A DNA stretch of 15,959 nt from Bryobacteraceae bacterium (GCA_014379815.1 JACMLA010000388.1:1-15959); one strand, 5' to 3'. Positions 6,347-13,884 are shown, numbered from the stretch's first letter. The notes: generated from the letters alone by a model not told the origin. Translations and numbers: made by a program.

Positions 6347-8023
6347 ATGTCACAAATCGCAGGAACAAACCGACAGGTTTTCGATGTCATCGTTGTAGGC
6401 TCCGGGGCGACCGGAGGCTGGGCAGCCAAAGAACTTACCGAAGCTGGACTGAGCGTCGCGGTTCTCGAAGCGGGCCCGAAAATCACGCCAAAAGACTTTT
6501 CCGAGCACGTCCAGCCGTACCAGCTCAAGTACCGGGGCAACGACCCCCACATGCTTGAGAAGCGTCCGATTCAGGGTCTGGTGTATGCCTGTCGCGAAAG
6601 CAATCAGGAGTGGTTCGTCAACGACATCGAGAACCCTTACACTACCGACAAGGACAAACCTTTTCACTGGATCCGGCAGCGCGTCCTCGGAGGCCGGTCT
6701 CTCTCATGGGGTCGCCAGAGCTACCGTATGGGCGACATCGACTTCAAGGCAGCCAGCCGGGACGGATTTGGCGAAGACTGGCCCGTCTCCTACGCTGACC
6801 TCAAGCCTTACTACGAGCGCGTCGAACGCTACATCGGAATCAGTGGTCAGGAAGAGAATTACGACGTCCTTCCCGACAGCATCTTTCAGCCGCCAATGGC
6901 GATGACTTGCGGCGAAGAGGTAATGCGCGACCAGCTAAAGAAGAAGATGGGGCGCATTGTCACGATTGGACGCGTGGCTATCCTGACTCAGCCGTTAAAT
7001 GGGCGTCAACCTTGCCATTATTGCGGTCCGTGCGAACAAGGCTGCTCCACGTTCTCGTACTACAGCAGTCCCTGGACGACTCTGAAGGCGGCAGGGGCTA
7101 CCGGCAAGCTGACGCTGCTAACCGATGCGGTTGCCAGCCACATCGTGATGGACAAGAACACGGGAAAGGCTGCGGGAATCGCTTACATCGACAGAACGAC
7201 GCGAGTGCCCCGCGAGGTTCGCGCCAAAGTAATCGTCCTTTGCGCGTCCACACTGGAATCCACCCGTCTCCTGCTGAACTCGGCCCCGGGCGGACTCGCG
7301 AACTCGAGCGGAGCTCTGGGCAAGTACCTCATGGACCATATCTACGGTGGCGGCGCCGCCGGGGAAATGCCGATGCTCCGCGCGAATCCCTGGTTCGGGC
7401 CACCTCGCAGACCGAACGGCGTGTACGTTCCGCGTTTCCGGAATGTGAAAGAGAAAGAGACCAACGGCTTTATACGGGGCTATGGTTATCAGGGCGGAAG
7501 CAGCCCGGCTTTTGCAATGAACGCGCAAGGGTTCGGAGCAGAATTCAAAAAAGCTGTCCGCGAACAGGGTAAGTGGTTCGTGAATCTGGGAGTGTGGGGC
7601 GAATGCCTGCCACGCCCGGAGAACTTCGTCGAGATCGACAAGAATAAAGTCGACGCATGGGGTATCCCAACCCTTAAGATCCACATGAAGTGGAGCGACA
7701 ACGAACTCAAGCTCTTCGAAGACGCGAGGCAACAGGGCGCCGAAATGCTGGAAGCGAGCGGAGCCACCTCAGTCCGCGTGACGGGCGAGCCGTCCGTTCC
7801 CGGCTTCTGCATCCATGAAATTGGAACCGCACGGATGGGTAGCGATCCAAAGAAGTCTGTGCTGAATGCCTTCAATCAAACTCACGATGTGAAAAATGTA
7901 TTTGTGACCGACGGAGCCGCGTACGCCTCCAGCGCGTGTCAGAATCCAACACTCACAATGATGGCGATCACAGTTCGAGCCTGCGACCACATCAAGGATC
8001 GATTCCGGCGGGGTGAAGTTTAG
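6347..8023 (+). CDS. GMC-family FAD-dependent sugar/alcohol dehydrogenase, large subunit
   Basis: 558 residues, full length for the family. The FAD-binding Rossmann motif is GSGATG (residues 18-23), with the ribose-binding acid at E41 (VLEAG). A second GMC signature region lies around RQRVLGGRSLSWGRQSYRM. The catalytic pair is predicted as His490 (CIHEIGTARMG) and Asn533 (CQNPTLT). Cys223, Cys226, Cys229 and Cys233 form C-x2-C-x2-C-x3-C, in the region where dehydrogenases such as FAD-glucose dehydrogenase carry a 3Fe-4S cluster, so electron exit through an iron-sulfur centre is likely. It should oxidise the hydroxyl of a sugar, sugar acid or alcohol in the periplasm, exported with its Tat partner encoded 6 nt upstream. 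The electron acceptor is not encoded here. Substrate unknown; inositol, glucoside 3- or gluconate-type chemistry are all possible. Confidence 0.88.
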   Translation: MSQIAGTNRQVFDVIVVGSGATGGWAAKELTEAGLSVAVLEAGPKITPKDFSEHVQPYQLKYRGNDPHMLEKRPIQGLVYACRESNQEWFVNDIENPYTTDKDKPFHWIRQRVLGGRSLSWGRQSYRMGDIDFKAASRDGFGEDWPVSYADLKPYYERVERYIGISGQEENYDVLPDSIFQPPMAMTCGEEVMRDQLKKKMGRIVTIGRVAILTQPLNGRQPCHYCGPCEQGCSTFSYYSSPWTTLKAAGATGKLTLLTDAVASHIVMDKNTGKAAGIAYIDRTTRVPREVRAKVIVLCASTLESTRLLLNSAPGGLANSSGALGKYLMDHIYGGGAAGEMPMLRANPWFGPPRRPNGVYVPRFRNVKEKETNGFIRGYGYQGGSSPAFAMNAQGFGAEFKKAVREQGKWFVNLGVWGECLPRPENFVEIDKNKVDAWGIPTLKIHMKWSDNELKLFEDARQQGAEMLEASGATSVRVTGEPSVPGFCIHEIGTARMGSDPKKSVLNAFNQTHDVKNVFVTDGAAYASSACQNPTLTMMAITVRACDHIKDRFRRGEV

Positions 8024-8037
8024 CCCGGGGAGAGCAT

Positions 8038-8586
8038 ATGGGAAGTTTGTCAGCGGCGCTGGTGACCTTCGAGCATTTTCTGGAGTTCGAGGATGAAGAT
8101 CAGGGGTACAGACGAGAGTTGCACGACGGCGAGGTCGTCTTAGTTCCTCCCGCACGACCTGCCCACGTCAGACTGCAATGGCACTTGCAGAGACTGCTTT
8201 CTCAGCTGGTTGCGGAAGACGCCGCGGTAGTTGCGGAGTGCCCGTACAAGCCACATCAAAACTTTCAGTTCTGGTACGCGGACGTCGCGGTCGTGCTGGC
8301 GTCCGACTGGAACGATAAAATGCGGGGCGACAACTGGGTATCATACTCTCCCGCCCTGATTGCAGAAATTCTCTCCCCTTCGAACCGCCCTAGTAAAATC
8401 AACCAGCAAAGGATCGTGGCGATGTCGGCGGGAACGCTGGAGTTCTGGGTCGTCGATGGGGACAGCAGGACGGTCCACGTCACCACGGATTCCGGTGTCA
8501 CAATACATGTACCCGGATCATTCGTCCCTCTACAAGCTCTGTCTGGCCGACTGGTCTCAGTAGCGGAGATCTTCAGCACGCTCTAA
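8038..8586 (+). CDS. Uma2-family (DUF820) restriction-endonuclease-fold protein, degenerate
   Basis: 182 residues. Uma2 features are the opening YRRELHDGEVVLVPPA (family ELxDGE), ADVAVVLAS (family PDxxVV), LIAEILSPSNR (family VVEVLSPST) and GTLEFWVVDGDSRTVHV (family GVxEYWxVD). The PD-(D/E)xK-type core therefore keeps the Asp and Glu. The P before the Asp is Ala, however, and the D-x3-K segment after SPS reads KINQQ, so the usual Asp and Lys are replaced. It may be catalytically weak or inactive, or bind nucleic acid without cutting. Uma2 genes are often numerous and of unknown role. A GGGGAG site lies 5 nt before ATG 8038. It starts 14 nt after the GMC stop and ends 15 nt before the TIR gene. 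Confidence 0.75.
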   Translation: MGSLSAALVTFEHFLEFEDEDQGYRRELHDGEVVLVPPARPAHVRLQWHLQRLLSQLVAEDAAVVAECPYKPHQNFQFWYADVAVVLASDWNDKMRGDNWVSYSPALIAEILSPSNRPSKINQQRIVAMSAGTLEFWVVDGDSRTVHVTTDSGVTIHVPGSFVPLQALSGRLVSVAEIFSTL

Positions 8587-8601
8587 CTGCGCGGCATCAG
8601 G

Positions 8602-10362
8602 ATGGGAGTCGAAGCTTTCATTTCGTATTCGCACCGGGATCAGGACGACCGCTTGCGGAGCGTTCTGATGACGAACCTGAAAGTCCTGCAACGCCAGGGC
8701 TTGATCACAACATGGCACGACCGGGACATCTCGGCTGGCATGGAGTGGAAAGAGCAGATCGATGAGCACCTCCGGTCTGCTGGCGTCATCCTGCTACTGA
8801 TCAGCCCTGATTTTCTTGCCTCTGATTATTGCTACGACAACGAAATGAAGGTTGCGCTCGAGCGCCACCAGCGGGGCGACGCAGTTGTCATTCCAATCAT
8901 TCTTCGACCGTGCGACCTTACCGATGCGCCTTTTATGAAGCTGGAAGCGTTGCCGGCAAAGGCGAAGCCGATTACATTGTGGTCCAACGAAGACGAAGCG
9001 TTTGTCAGTGTGGTGCAGGGAATCCGCCGGGCTGTTTCGCTCCTTCAGAAAAGGGCCCTGGACCCTGGGATGGAGGTGTCCACGCCTGTCATTGATATGG
9101 AACCCGGGGCCGAATTCGTGGAAGGCGAGAGGGTCCTCGACGCAGCCATCGCGCGTCAGGTTTATGTGGACCGCACCACGGAGCTACTCGTGCTAATCCG
9201 CAGAACAGAGTCAGGAGGTTTGCGCGCGGTGGTCACCGAAGAGCCCGAAATCGGGATCGAGCCCGATCAGGTGCGCTCCAAACCATTTCTCATGAGCTGG
9301 CCACTGGGAGACGACGGGCAGCCTGACAGTCTCCGGGTGGGAGTTCGTCTGGATTCGCCTGACTTCGATCCGCCGCAGCAGAGTAAAGTGCTCGTGGTCC
9401 CACCCTTCCGGGACTCTGAAGTCTGCACCTTCCTGCTGGCTCCGCAAAAGACCGGGCCTCTGGTGGTGCAGGTAGAACTGAGTTGGGAAGAAGCACTTCA
9501 GACCTCCCGTGTCCTGAGAACCCAGTGCTCTGCCGAAAGCGCGCCTACTCCGGACAGTGGTAAGACCCCCATGCATGTGATTAGCGTTCCGCTTTTTGCA
9601 GCATCGCTTTCGGCGGCATCGCTCTCGGCACCATCGCTCTCGGCAGCATCATGGTCCGGCACAGCAGCTGTGGCGGCACGCGCAAAGGCTGATTCTTTTC
9701 CCAGGACCGCTTCCCCGGCCACGACAGTGGATCGTCCCCGAAAAGATACTCGGGAAAATTGGTTGAGCTCGAAAGCTCTCGCTACGGCTGCCCTTGCAGT
9801 ACTGATGGTGGGCGTAGCGGGGACTTACTCATTGCTGAATCTCGGAGGTTTGGGCGAGCCAGACACTGGTCCTGCCAGCATTGACTCCGGTCCAGCCAGC
9901 GTTAAGAGACCCGCAACTGCCAATGGCTCTCAACCTCCTCCCGTTGAAGTTCCCACACGCACGGGCAGGACAACTGCCGCAACAGCGGAGCGTCCAGGAC
10001 GCCGTGATCCCGTAGTTGAACTTCCCACACGCCCGGCCACGACGGCCGTCGCCCCGCAACCGGCTGGAGAGGTCCGGTTCCAGGCAGCACCGCGGGTTAC
10101 CGATGGAAAGCTGAATCTTAAGGTGAGCTGGCGCTGTTGGGGCTTTCGTGAGACCAGCGTGTATGCGCTTCAGGTTGACCTCGGAAACCAGGACGCTCAA
10201 TTCCTGCCTGTGTCGGATGCCAGGGGAGACGGAACTTTTTCTGTCTCCCCGCCCCGTTCGGACCAGATCGATCAGGTGAAGGTGTGTCTGGTCATGCGGC
10301 CTAAAGCCGGAGACCAGACCTGGCGCGACATTGGATGCGCTCAGAGTCCGATAGTGCGTTAA
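8602..10362 (+). CDS. TIR-domain membrane protein with central beta module and outer C-terminal domain
   Basis: 586 residues. Residues 3-150 are a bacterial TIR domain: EAFISYSHRD at 4-13, WHDRDISAGMEW at 38-49, LLLISPDFLASDYC at 64-77, and Glu81 in the position of the NADase glutamate. Residues about 175-320 form a beta-rich module (FDPPQQSKVLVVPPF and SEVCTFLLAPQKTGPLVVQV) resembling beta-sandwich pieces attached to TIR, CHAT and caspase-like effectors (from memory). A four-copy five-residue repeat (334-353) leads to one membrane helix (about 392-414), a Pro/Thr/Ala/Gly linker (415-485) and a C-terminal domain (about 487-586) with three cysteines. With the TIR domain inside, the last domain lies outside, so it could be a transmembrane sensor driving TIR-based NAD cleavage or signalling; this is inferred. 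The ribosome-binding site is weak, suggesting coupling to the Uma2-like gene 15 nt upstream. Confidence 0.85.
   Translation: MGVEAFISYSHRDQDDRLRSVLMTNLKVLQRQGLITTWHDRDISAGMEWKEQIDEHLRSAGVILLLISPDFLASDYCYDNEMKVALERHQRGDAVVIPIILRPCDLTDAPFMKLEALPAKAKPITLWSNEDEAFVSVVQGIRRAVSLLQKRALDPGMEVSTPVIDMEPGAEFVEGERVLDAAIARQVYVDRTTELLVLIRRTESGGLRAVVTEEPEIGIEPDQVRSKPFLMSWPLGDDGQPDSLRVGVRLDSPDFDPPQQSKVLVVPPFRDSEVCTFLLAPQKTGPLVVQVELSWEEALQTSRVLRTQCSAESAPTPDSGKTPMHVISVPLFAASLSAASLSAPSLSAASWSGTAAVAARAKADSFPRTASPATTVDRPRKDTRENWLSSKALATAALAVLMVGVAGTYSLLNLGGLGEPDTGPASIDSGPASVKRPATANGSQPPPVEVPTRTGRTTAATAERPGRRDPVVELPTRPATTAVAPQPAGEVRFQAAPRVTDGKLNLKVSWRCWGFRETSVYALQVDLGNQDAQFLPVSDARGDGTFSVSPPRSDQIDQVKVCLVMRPKAGDQTWRDIGCAQSPIVR
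9601..9660 (+). repeat. 15-bp tandem repeat inside the TIR gene, four copies
   Basis: Units GCATCGCTTTCGGCG, GCATCGCTCTCGGCA, CCATCGCTCTCGGCA and the diverged GCATCATGGTCCGGC encode ASLSA, ASLSA, PSLSA and ASWSG. The repeat lies in the flexible segment just before the membrane helix. Three near-identical copies suggest recent slippage, so copy number may differ between strains. Confidence 0.85.
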
Positions 10363-11210
10363 GGCTGGACTGGCAACTCTGCCCTGGCGCTCCAGTCCTG
10401 AAAAGATCCATCGTAGAGTTTCGGCTGATAGCCCAGATATCTCGCCACGAAGTAAGGAACTGTGGCCTGCATCCCGATATGACAGTACGTCACAAGCGTT
10501 TTCTCGGCAGGGACATTCAACAAGGCACGGAGTTGCTCTGCCGGTTGAAGGGTGCGATCTGACGCAAGCATTGTGGGGTACGGCACGTTCACAGCCCCCG
10601 GAAGGTGACCGGCCCGGGGCATACCACCCGCATTGGCTCCGGTGTAGAACTCCGGTAGCCGGGCGTCGTAAATCTGAACGGCGCTCCCCTCGAGTCGCGT
10701 ACCAATCCAGGCGGCATCCACAACCAGCTCGGGGTTGGGTTTAGGGATGAAGGTAGTCGCTTCGAGAGGTGGCGTTGGTTCAGTGGTCGTCTCCCGTTTT
10801 TGCGCTTTCCAGAGAAGCAGCCCGCCATCGAGCAGGGAAGCCTGTTCACTAAGACCCAGATAGTCGAGCGTGAACCACACACGCGTCGCCGACTGGATCG
10901 ACTCGCCGGCAGGATACACCACAATCTTCGATTTTTCTGTAACACCAAGCTTCCCAAACGCTCTTATAAGCTCCGGGACCGGGGGAAGCTGCATGCGCAT
11001 GCCCCTGTCGTCTGTCACCGAAATGTCAGCCAGTGTAATCAGCCGGCTTCCCGGAATGTGGCTCTCGTCGTAGTCTTTCTGGGAGCCAACATGCAACAGA
11101 ACCAGAGCTTTATCGTTCAGCAGTTTTGCGAGAGAGTCGGTAGAGGTCAGCATCCCGGGCTTCTGAGCCGCAGCAGTCAACGCTGCAAGGAGGAACAAAG
11201 CGTTTTTCAT
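10359..11210 (-). CDS. Exported two-domain rhodanese (thiosulfate/3-mercaptopyruvate sulfurtransferase type)
   Basis: 283 residues. The N-terminus MKNALFLLAALTAAAQ is a signal peptide, so the enzyme should be periplasmic. Two rhodanese domains follow. The first (about 20-145) has LLHVGSQKDYDESHIPGSR and VVYPAG where the active loop would be; it has no cysteine there and is structural. The second (about 160-283) has VQIYDARLPEFYTG, GHLPGAVNVPY and the active loop YCHIGMQAT with catalytic Cys243. Such enzymes pass sulfane sulfur from thiosulfate or mercaptopyruvate to a thiol acceptor; the loop C-H-x-G-x-x-A does not settle the donor. Its stop overlaps the TIR gene stop in a shared TTAA, and its start codon overlaps that of the divergent Anbu gene in CATG. 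There is no good ribosome-binding site (GGCGG at best). Confidence 0.88.
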   Translation of the reverse strand: MKNALFLLAALTAAAQKPGMLTSTDSLAKLLNDKALVLLHVGSQKDYDESHIPGSRLITLADISVTDDRGMRMQLPPVPELIRAFGKLGVTEKSKIVVYPAGESIQSATRVWFTLDYLGLSEQASLLDGGLLLWKAQKRETTTEPTPPLEATTFIPKPNPELVVDAAWIGTRLEGSAVQIYDARLPEFYTGANAGGMPRAGHLPGAVNVPYPTMLASDRTLQPAEQLRALLNVPAEKTLVTYCHIGMQATVPYFVARYLGYQPKLYDGSFQDWSARAELPVQP

Positions 11211-12009
11211 GACTTATGTAGCCGCCATTATCGTACCTGAAGGAATTGTTGCCCTGGCAGACACCCGAATCACGGTAGGCAACGAGAAGCTGTATAACGA
11301 AAAATACTGGAACTGTGACGATTCCTCGAAGGGCCACTACTTCGCATTATTCTCCGGGAATCGGTCGTGGACTGAAGAAGTGATTCAGTTCCTCGACCGC
11401 GAAGTCGACTGGAGTCGGGCCGGGACCGTCGCCGAGTTATCCAGCGAAGTTGGCAAGTACTTCTGGCGTCTGCGCGATACCTACCGGAACACCCTTTCCG
11501 CAGGTGTCGATTTCGATATCGGCCTCATCATAGGAGGCCGGGGAAGGAACGATATACGACAGGATTTGCGGTTCGTCTATCAGGCAGGAAATCACGTAAC
11601 GTACTCGGACTTCACCCCGTATTTCGCCAGCGGTCAATCGATGTACGGCAAATTCATTCTTGAGGACGGAGTCTTTTATCGCTCCTTCCAGACCGGAGAG
11701 GTCAATGATGTCCAGGGTACGCCAACCTCTTTGCAGGAGGCTATTGGCGCGGTCCTGCTCTCGTTCCATGCCACTCAGACCAGCGTAACGACCGTCGACT
11801 ATCCTGTTCATTTGCTCGCTTATCCGGCTACTACCGGCAGAATTCACAGGTTTTTTCTGAGATCCTCGGATCTGCGTGAGTTCCGGGATCACTGGCGACG
11901 GAGTCTGATCGAGTTTCTCCACACAGCTTCTTTGCCCGATGAAGTAAGGGAGTTGATGGCCGATGCAGAAAAGCTGCGCAACGATCACTCACATCTCACA
12001 AAAGCCTGA
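11209..12009 (+). CDS. Anbu-type proteasome-like Ntn hydrolase
   Basis: 266 residues. The start MTYVAAIIVPEGIVALADTR matches the Anbu (COG3484, bacterial proteasome homologue) N-terminus, in which Met removal exposes a catalytic Thr1. Asp17 and Arg19 (ADTR) are in the expected places and Lys31 (NEKYW) stands near the usual active-site Lys33. The fold continues with YFALFSGNRSWTEEVIQFLD and GLIIGGRGRND, then FASGQSMYGKFILE. Anbu forms self-compartmentalised peptidase rings or helices without a dedicated unfoldase; its substrates are unclear. The usual Anbu neighbours (transglutaminase, alpha-E and ATP-grasp genes) are absent; instead it heads a cluster with PspA and DUF350. ATG 11209 must be right, because the next residue has to be the Thr. 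AAGGAGG lies 15 nt upstream, rather far. The start overlaps that of the divergent rhodanese. Confidence 0.82.
   Translation: MTYVAAIIVPEGIVALADTRITVGNEKLYNEKYWNCDDSSKGHYFALFSGNRSWTEEVIQFLDREVDWSRAGTVAELSSEVGKYFWRLRDTYRNTLSAGVDFDIGLIIGGRGRNDIRQDLRFVYQAGNHVTYSDFTPYFASGQSMYGKFILEDGVFYRSFQTGEVNDVQGTPTSLQEAIGAVLLSFHATQTSVTTVDYPVHLLAYPATTGRIHRFFLRSSDLREFRDHWRRSLIEFLHTASLPDEVRELMADAEKLRNDHSHLTKA
11227..11232 (-). promoter_or_regulatory. Possible -10 element for the rhodanese gene inside the Anbu coding region
   Basis: On the minus strand this reads GATAAT (5 of 6 to TATAAT). It lies 17 nt upstream of the rhodanese ATG, and the hexamer 17 nt further up is a poor -35 (AGGGCA). It is listed because the overlapping divergent starts leave no intergenic space, so the real promoter must lie about here, within the first codons of the Anbu gene. 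Confidence 0.25.
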
Positions 12010-12055
12010 ACCTGTCTGACCCTCAGTGCGTATACTCAATGGAGACGACCAACCT

Positions 12056-12478
12056 ATGACCTCGACAGAAGCACCAACGATCGCTCAGGTAAATGAGCTG
12101 CTTGCAGAGAGCGGGTATGATGTGACCGAAGTGGGCGCGGATGTAATACGCGTCGAAGATGTCACCACGGGCGTAAGTTTTCAGGCAGCGCTCGAAGGCA
12201 ACGTTCTGTTTATGACGGTGTCGCTGATCACAGTTCCCGAGTCATCCATCACACTGGAACTGACACGTCTGATGCTGGCCGGCGACAACCAGATTTCCAC
12301 GTCGGCGTTTCAGTTCTATCCCACTGCGGACGGGAAAGTTGCCGTAACACTGAACAATTTCTGTACGTTGCAGAATATGGGGCCTGAAGACGAAGATGAC
12401 ATCCTGAGCCTTGCAGGCTATCTTCTGGCCGATCTGGTAACCGCACGTACTTTGCTGGAAAATAAGCTGGCTGCATAA
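12056..12478 (+). CDS. CesT/YbjN-like small protein
   Basis: 140 residues from ATG 12056, acidic, without signal peptide or membrane helix. The pattern (helix TIAQVNELLAESG, several strands with ADVIRVEDVTTGVSFQAALE and VLFMTVSLITVPE, helix TLELTRLMLAGDN, strands, and a long final helix SLAGYLLADLVTARTLLENK) resembles the CesT/Tir-chaperone and YbjN alpha-beta folds. This is from secondary-structure pattern, not a clear motif, so the assignment is tentative. Such proteins are dimeric binders or chaperones. An in-frame GTG at 12026 is less likely, because GGAG at 12041-12044 precedes ATG 12056 at an acceptable distance and the protein begins well there. It sits 46 nt after the Anbu gene and 12 nt before pspA, so it is probably an accessory of one of them. 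Confidence 0.5.
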   Translation: MTSTEAPTIAQVNELLAESGYDVTEVGADVIRVEDVTTGVSFQAALEGNVLFMTVSLITVPESSITLELTRLMLAGDNQISTSAFQFYPTADGKVAVTLNNFCTLQNMGPEDEDDILSLAGYLLADLVTARTLLENKLAA

Positions 12479-12490
12479 CGGGAGAATGAG

Positions 12491-13225
12491 ATGGGATTTC
12501 TAAACGAGTTTTTTGGACGTGGAAGCCGCGTAGCGCGCGGCCAGATGAACAAGGGCATGGACAACATCGAGGATGCCACCTTCGAGTCCACAGTCAAGCA
12601 GACCGTCCGCGACATGCAGGCCGAACTGCGCAAGACCATTGAGTCCTCCGCCATGGCCATGAGCAACCATAACCGGCTGGAAGCGGAATATCAGAAGTAC
12701 GTACGCCAGTCCGAAGAGTGGCTGGGGCGCGCGAATCAGGCTCTGGACGCAGGAAACGAAGAACTTGCCAAGAAGGCACTTTCCCGAAAACAGGAGATGG
12801 ATGATCAGGTTAAGTCCATGCAGAGCGGTGTCGAATCGGCGCGCGGCGCCAGCGAACAGCTGAAGTCGAAAGTAGGCGAACTGAAGCGCAGGATCGACGA
12901 AGCGGAGCGGACGGCCACAACCCTGGTCGCCCGTAAGAATGCCGCGGTTGCGCAGCGTAAAGTGGCTGAAGCTCTATCCGGGGTCGCAGCTTCGGACAAC
13001 GCCTTTGCGGCGCTGAAGGGCTACGAAGAATCGGTAGCAAAAGAAGAAGCGAAAGCCAAGGCCTTCGATCAGATCGCATCCGGAACCGACGACACTCTGG
13101 AAGCCGAGTTTAAAACGCTGTCGAGCTCGACCGTAGACAATGAACTGGCAGCCCTGAAGTCTGCCCGCACGCAAAAGGCGCTTCCGGGAGTTCAGCCACG
13201 GCAGATTACGGCGCCTGAATCGTGA
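12491..13225 (+). CDS. pspA: Phage shock protein A (PspA/IM30 family)
   Basis: 244 residues, almost entirely coiled-coil helix. The N-terminus MGFLNEFFGRGSRVARGQMN is the amphipathic membrane-binding helix of the family, followed by NIEDATFESTVKQTVRDMQA, the classic PspA/Vipp1 segment. The hairpin of long helices (about 25-145) includes RLEAEYQKYVRQSEEWLGRA and the rest continues to about 215. The Pro-rich end is short, without the C-terminal extension of Vipp1. PspA assembles ESCRT-III-like polymers on damaged inner membrane and limits proton leakage. GGGAGA lies a few bases before ATG 12491. Its stop overlaps the next start by 4 nt (GTGA), so the two are translationally coupled. No PspBC or PspF homologue is visible; the partners here are DUF4178- and DUF350-type proteins. 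Confidence 0.92.
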   Translation: MGFLNEFFGRGSRVARGQMNKGMDNIEDATFESTVKQTVRDMQAELRKTIESSAMAMSNHNRLEAEYQKYVRQSEEWLGRANQALDAGNEELAKKALSRKQEMDDQVKSMQSGVESARGASEQLKSKVGELKRRIDEAERTATTLVARKNAAVAQRKVAEALSGVAASDNAFAALKGYEESVAKEEAKAKAFDQIASGTDDTLEAEFKTLSSSTVDNELAALKSARTQKALPGVQPRQITAPES

Positions 13226-13884
13226 TTACGACTGCGCTGCTGGCCTTTCTGGGAGCGCTGCTCGCAGTGGTGCTGTTCCAGATGTTCCGTGGCGGAAAGC
13301 AAGCAGGGTCCGCGGCAGCGCAGGCAGCGGCAACCGCTGCTCTGCCTGCGCGTTCCCCTTCAGGAGCCAACGTGGATCTGATGCAGGCCAAACCAGGCGA
13401 TGTGATCTCGATTCCAGGCGCCGCTGCTGACTTTTCCGATGTGGACTTTACCGTCGACCGCAGAAGCGCTTACGAGTACATGAATCGCCGCTGGACCGAT
13501 CTAAGCGGCGATTTTCGGGGTCAGCGAGTGTATCTGGAGGTTCAGGGCGCGGGTGAGCTGGATGCCATGGTGATCGTGGATCCCCGGCAGCTGACGCCTC
13601 CCGAACTGGGCACAACGGAAGCGGCTCTTGCAGATTTCGACGCGCGTCAGGATCCCACTGCAGCGTTGACGTTTGAGGGGCGGCAGTGGCAGTACGAATC
13701 CAGCCGTGAGATCGGCTACTTCGAGAATGAAACCGGGGACGGAGAAGGCTTGTACCGGTGGACCTTTCGGGACACTGCCGGCAACCGGGTGTTGCTAGTA
13801 GAAAAGTGGGAGGGTGAACCGTTTGAAGCCCGGGTGGCACAGCGGATGAACCCTCGTGATCTGACAGTTTTCCGGGCCGCGTAA
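13222..13884 (+). CDS. Membrane-anchored DUF4178-like protein
   Basis: 220 residues, GTG start overlapping the pspA stop by 4 nt. One N-terminal membrane helix (ITTALLAFLGALLAVVLFQM) is followed by an Ala-rich linker (about 28-50) and a beta-rich domain in two similar halves: QAKPGDVISIPG with RRWTDLSGDFRGQRVYLEVQ, and ALTFEGRQWQYESSREIGYF with GLYRWTFRDTAGNRVLLVEK. GD-x-I early, a W-x-(D/E)-(Y/L) turn and a late 'line up with W-E' strand fit DUF4178, a family found with PspA and DUF350 (from memory). The DUF assignment is by pattern and may be a related domain. No catalytic motif is visible. It lacks its own ribosome-binding site, consistent with coupling. Probably a cytoplasmic or periplasmic beta domain working with PspA at the membrane. 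Confidence 0.6.
   Translation: MITTALLAFLGALLAVVLFQMFRGGKQAGSAAAQAAATAALPARSPSGANVDLMQAKPGDVISIPGAAADFSDVDFTVDRRSAYEYMNRRWTDLSGDFRGQRVYLEVQGAGELDAMVIVDPRQLTPPELGTTEAALADFDARQDPTAALTFEGRQWQYESSREIGYFENETGDGEGLYRWTFRDTAGNRVLLVEKWEGEPFEARVAQRMNPRDLTVFRAA

Noticed and set aside
6907..7572. Plus-strand 221-codon frame within the GMC gene, with other frames on the opposite strand.
   Set aside because: The GMC frame carries all family motifs across this stretch; the alternative translation is Arg/Pro-rich with no recognisable feature.
12026..12055. GTG 12026 as the start of the CesT/YbjN-like gene, and TATACT at 12031-12036 as an internal promoter.
   Set aside because: ATG 12056 has an SD-like GGAG and a sensible N-terminus. 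The TATACT has no matching -35, and its start site would remove that SD.
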